From Capnocytophaga catalasegens (GTDB lineage Bacteria > Bacteroidota > Bacteroidia > Flavobacteriales > Flavobacteriaceae), in assembly GCF_026005215.1 (NCBI RefSeq), contig NZ_BPMA01000028.1, forward strand, positions 30,165 to 94,164: a DNA stretch of 64,000 nucleotides. The letters run 5' to 3'. Every line of letters begins with the position of its first letter. Within the stretch, counting starts at the first letter, position 1. The notes under the pieces were generated by a model. That model saw only the letters and a program-made list of their open reading frames with translations, had not been told where the DNA came from and did not search any database. Both the position numbers and the translations under genes were made by a program. Of the stretch, positions 63,518 to 64,000 are shown in pieces.

Positions 63518-63682
63518 TTAGGTTAGAAAAATTTCTTTTAATAACGTATTATAAAGTATCATAAAAACGAATAGAACTGCAAGTACGATATATAGAACTT
63601 TTCTTAAATCTTTATCCTTTTCAAGAATAGTTATAAAAGTAAAGATAAGACTATCGGCACAATGTGTTAATATTAAGCTCAT
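63518..63682 (-). CDS. Very small membrane protein
   Basis: 54 residues from ATG 63682 (MSLILTHCADSLIFTF); the longer frame from 63706 overlaps the promoter. A C-terminal helix (VLYIVLAVLFVFMILYNTLL) follows a charged LEKDKDLRKV segment. It has its own -7 element and a downstream terminator. No family recognised; its place beside a peptide exporter makes an immunity or accessory role possible but unproven. Confidence 0.45.
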   Translation of the reverse strand: MSLILTHCADSLIFTFITILEKDKDLRKVLYIVLAVLFVFMILYNTLLKEIFLT

Positions 63683-63703
63683 ATTTTTTTCCTTTTCATA
63701 TAA

Positions 63704-63711
63704 CAAAACTA
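63704..63711 (-). promoter_or_regulatory. -7 element of the small membrane-protein gene
   Basis: Minus-strand TAGTTTTG, an exact TAnnTTTG match, 22 bases before the ATG at 63682. Confidence 0.45.
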
Positions 63712-63774
63712 AATTTTTGTTATAAATTTAGTATATAATTGCAAGAGTCAAAGCACAAACTCTAAAAAACACTT

Positions 63775-63945
63775 TTAACTTATCGCCATTACTTTACCAA
63801 TAGCATATCCTATCTGATACAAGGCAATACTTACAGAAATACCACCTAAAAGCAATGTTTTAACATCTATTTTTTTATTATTTTTTACAAAACTTGTATA
63901 GGTAGCCATTATTGCAAATACCCAAAATAAAATAAACATAGTCAT
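63775..63945 (-). CDS. Very small two-helix membrane protein
   Basis: 56 residues: helix 1 MFILFWVFAIMATYTSF, a lysine/asparagine turn KNNKKIDVK, and helix 2 LLLGGISVSIALYQIGYAIG. It is too short for routine gene finding and I recognise no family. The arrangement of two helices joined by a basic turn is seen in small immunity or toxin-like proteins, but this is only an analogy. The 150 bases or so upstream to the window end show no exact -7 element. Confidence 0.45.
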   Translation of the reverse strand: MTMFILFWVFAIMATYTSFVKNNKKIDVKTLLLGGISVSIALYQIGYAIGKVMAIS

Positions 63946-64000
63946 AGTTATTGTTTTATCTATTATCGTTATTCGTTATTTTGTATATCCGTAATTAAAA

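Noticed and set aside
63836..63850. The LLLGG sequence in the 56-residue protein as a double-glycine leader cleavage site
   Set aside because: The residues before it form a transmembrane helix rather than a hydrophilic leader, so it does not resemble a C39 substrate.
1..64000. CRISPR arrays, rRNA genes, complete insertion sequences or prophage modules
   Set aside because: No regularly spaced repeats, rRNA signatures, transposases, integrases or phage structural genes were seen.

Overview
The window is a chromosome segment of a low-G+C Bacteroidetes, most likely family Flavobacteriaceae and probably genus Capnocytophaga. The support is the recurring -7 promoter element TAnnTTTG, the lack of Shine-Dalgarno sequences, a SusC/SusD glycan locus, a T9SS type A C-terminal domain with SprB-type repeats, lipoproteins with C-x-K/Q-(D/E) export signals, and gene families typical of the group (DUF4292, EnvC-like M23, B-type succinate dehydrogenase, OmpA). 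The genus is inferred from resemblance to the Capnocytophaga canimorsus glycoprotein-deglycosylation (Gpd) locus and was not tested by any search.

Layout. 0-7.8 kb: end of a truncated haemoglobin, a cupin, an MFS exporter, PBP1C, a 2-hydroxyacid dehydrogenase, an OmpA protein with a repetitive N-terminal region and a PfkB kinase. 7.8-18.8 kb, all leftward: an RND pump and phospholipase A1, then a metallo-hydrolase, YjbR-like protein, PDDEXK nuclease and HD hydrolase, then the RND adaptor, a frameshifted TolC, an SMR exporter and its TetR regulator. 19.2-23.3 kb: sdhC-sdhA-sdhB, interrupted between sdhA and sdhB by a four-helix-bundle gene that carries an internal stop and lies between imperfect inverted repeats. 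23.4-33.1 kb: an N-glycan utilisation operon (SusC, SusD, a catalytically dead GH18-like lipoprotein, a DUF1735-LamG lipoprotein, an active-looking endo-beta-N-acetylglucosaminidase and an unrecognised acidic lipoprotein). It is followed convergently by a GH109-type glycosidase lipoprotein and an ECF sigma/anti-sigma pair.

36.4-44.4 kb: EnvC-like/DUF4292 pair, MarC, tRNA-Asp, lipoproteins, a membrane zinc peptidase, a NigD-like protein, and a second ECF sigma factor overlapping a protein that looks like an anti-sigma factor fused to an outer-membrane beta-barrel. 44.4-52.2 kb is a decay zone: fbp, a fibronectin-III protein, a two-domain lipocalin lipoprotein and a SprB-repeat T9SS protein are all broken. 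52.3-59.9 kb returns to intact housekeeping genes (parC, ftsW, murG, relA/spoT). 60-64 kb holds a C39-peptidase ABC exporter and its HlyD partner, both broken by single lesions, and two very small membrane-protein genes.

The clearest functional theme is harvesting of host glycoproteins: the GH18 locus would release N-glycans at the cell surface and the GH109 enzyme may trim alpha-GalNAc. The second theme is gene decay: seven genes carry at least eleven frameshifts or stops between them. Several lesions are nonsense substitutions and two genes carry more than one lesion, so sequencing error alone is an unlikely explanation, although the homopolymer frameshifts need checking against reads.
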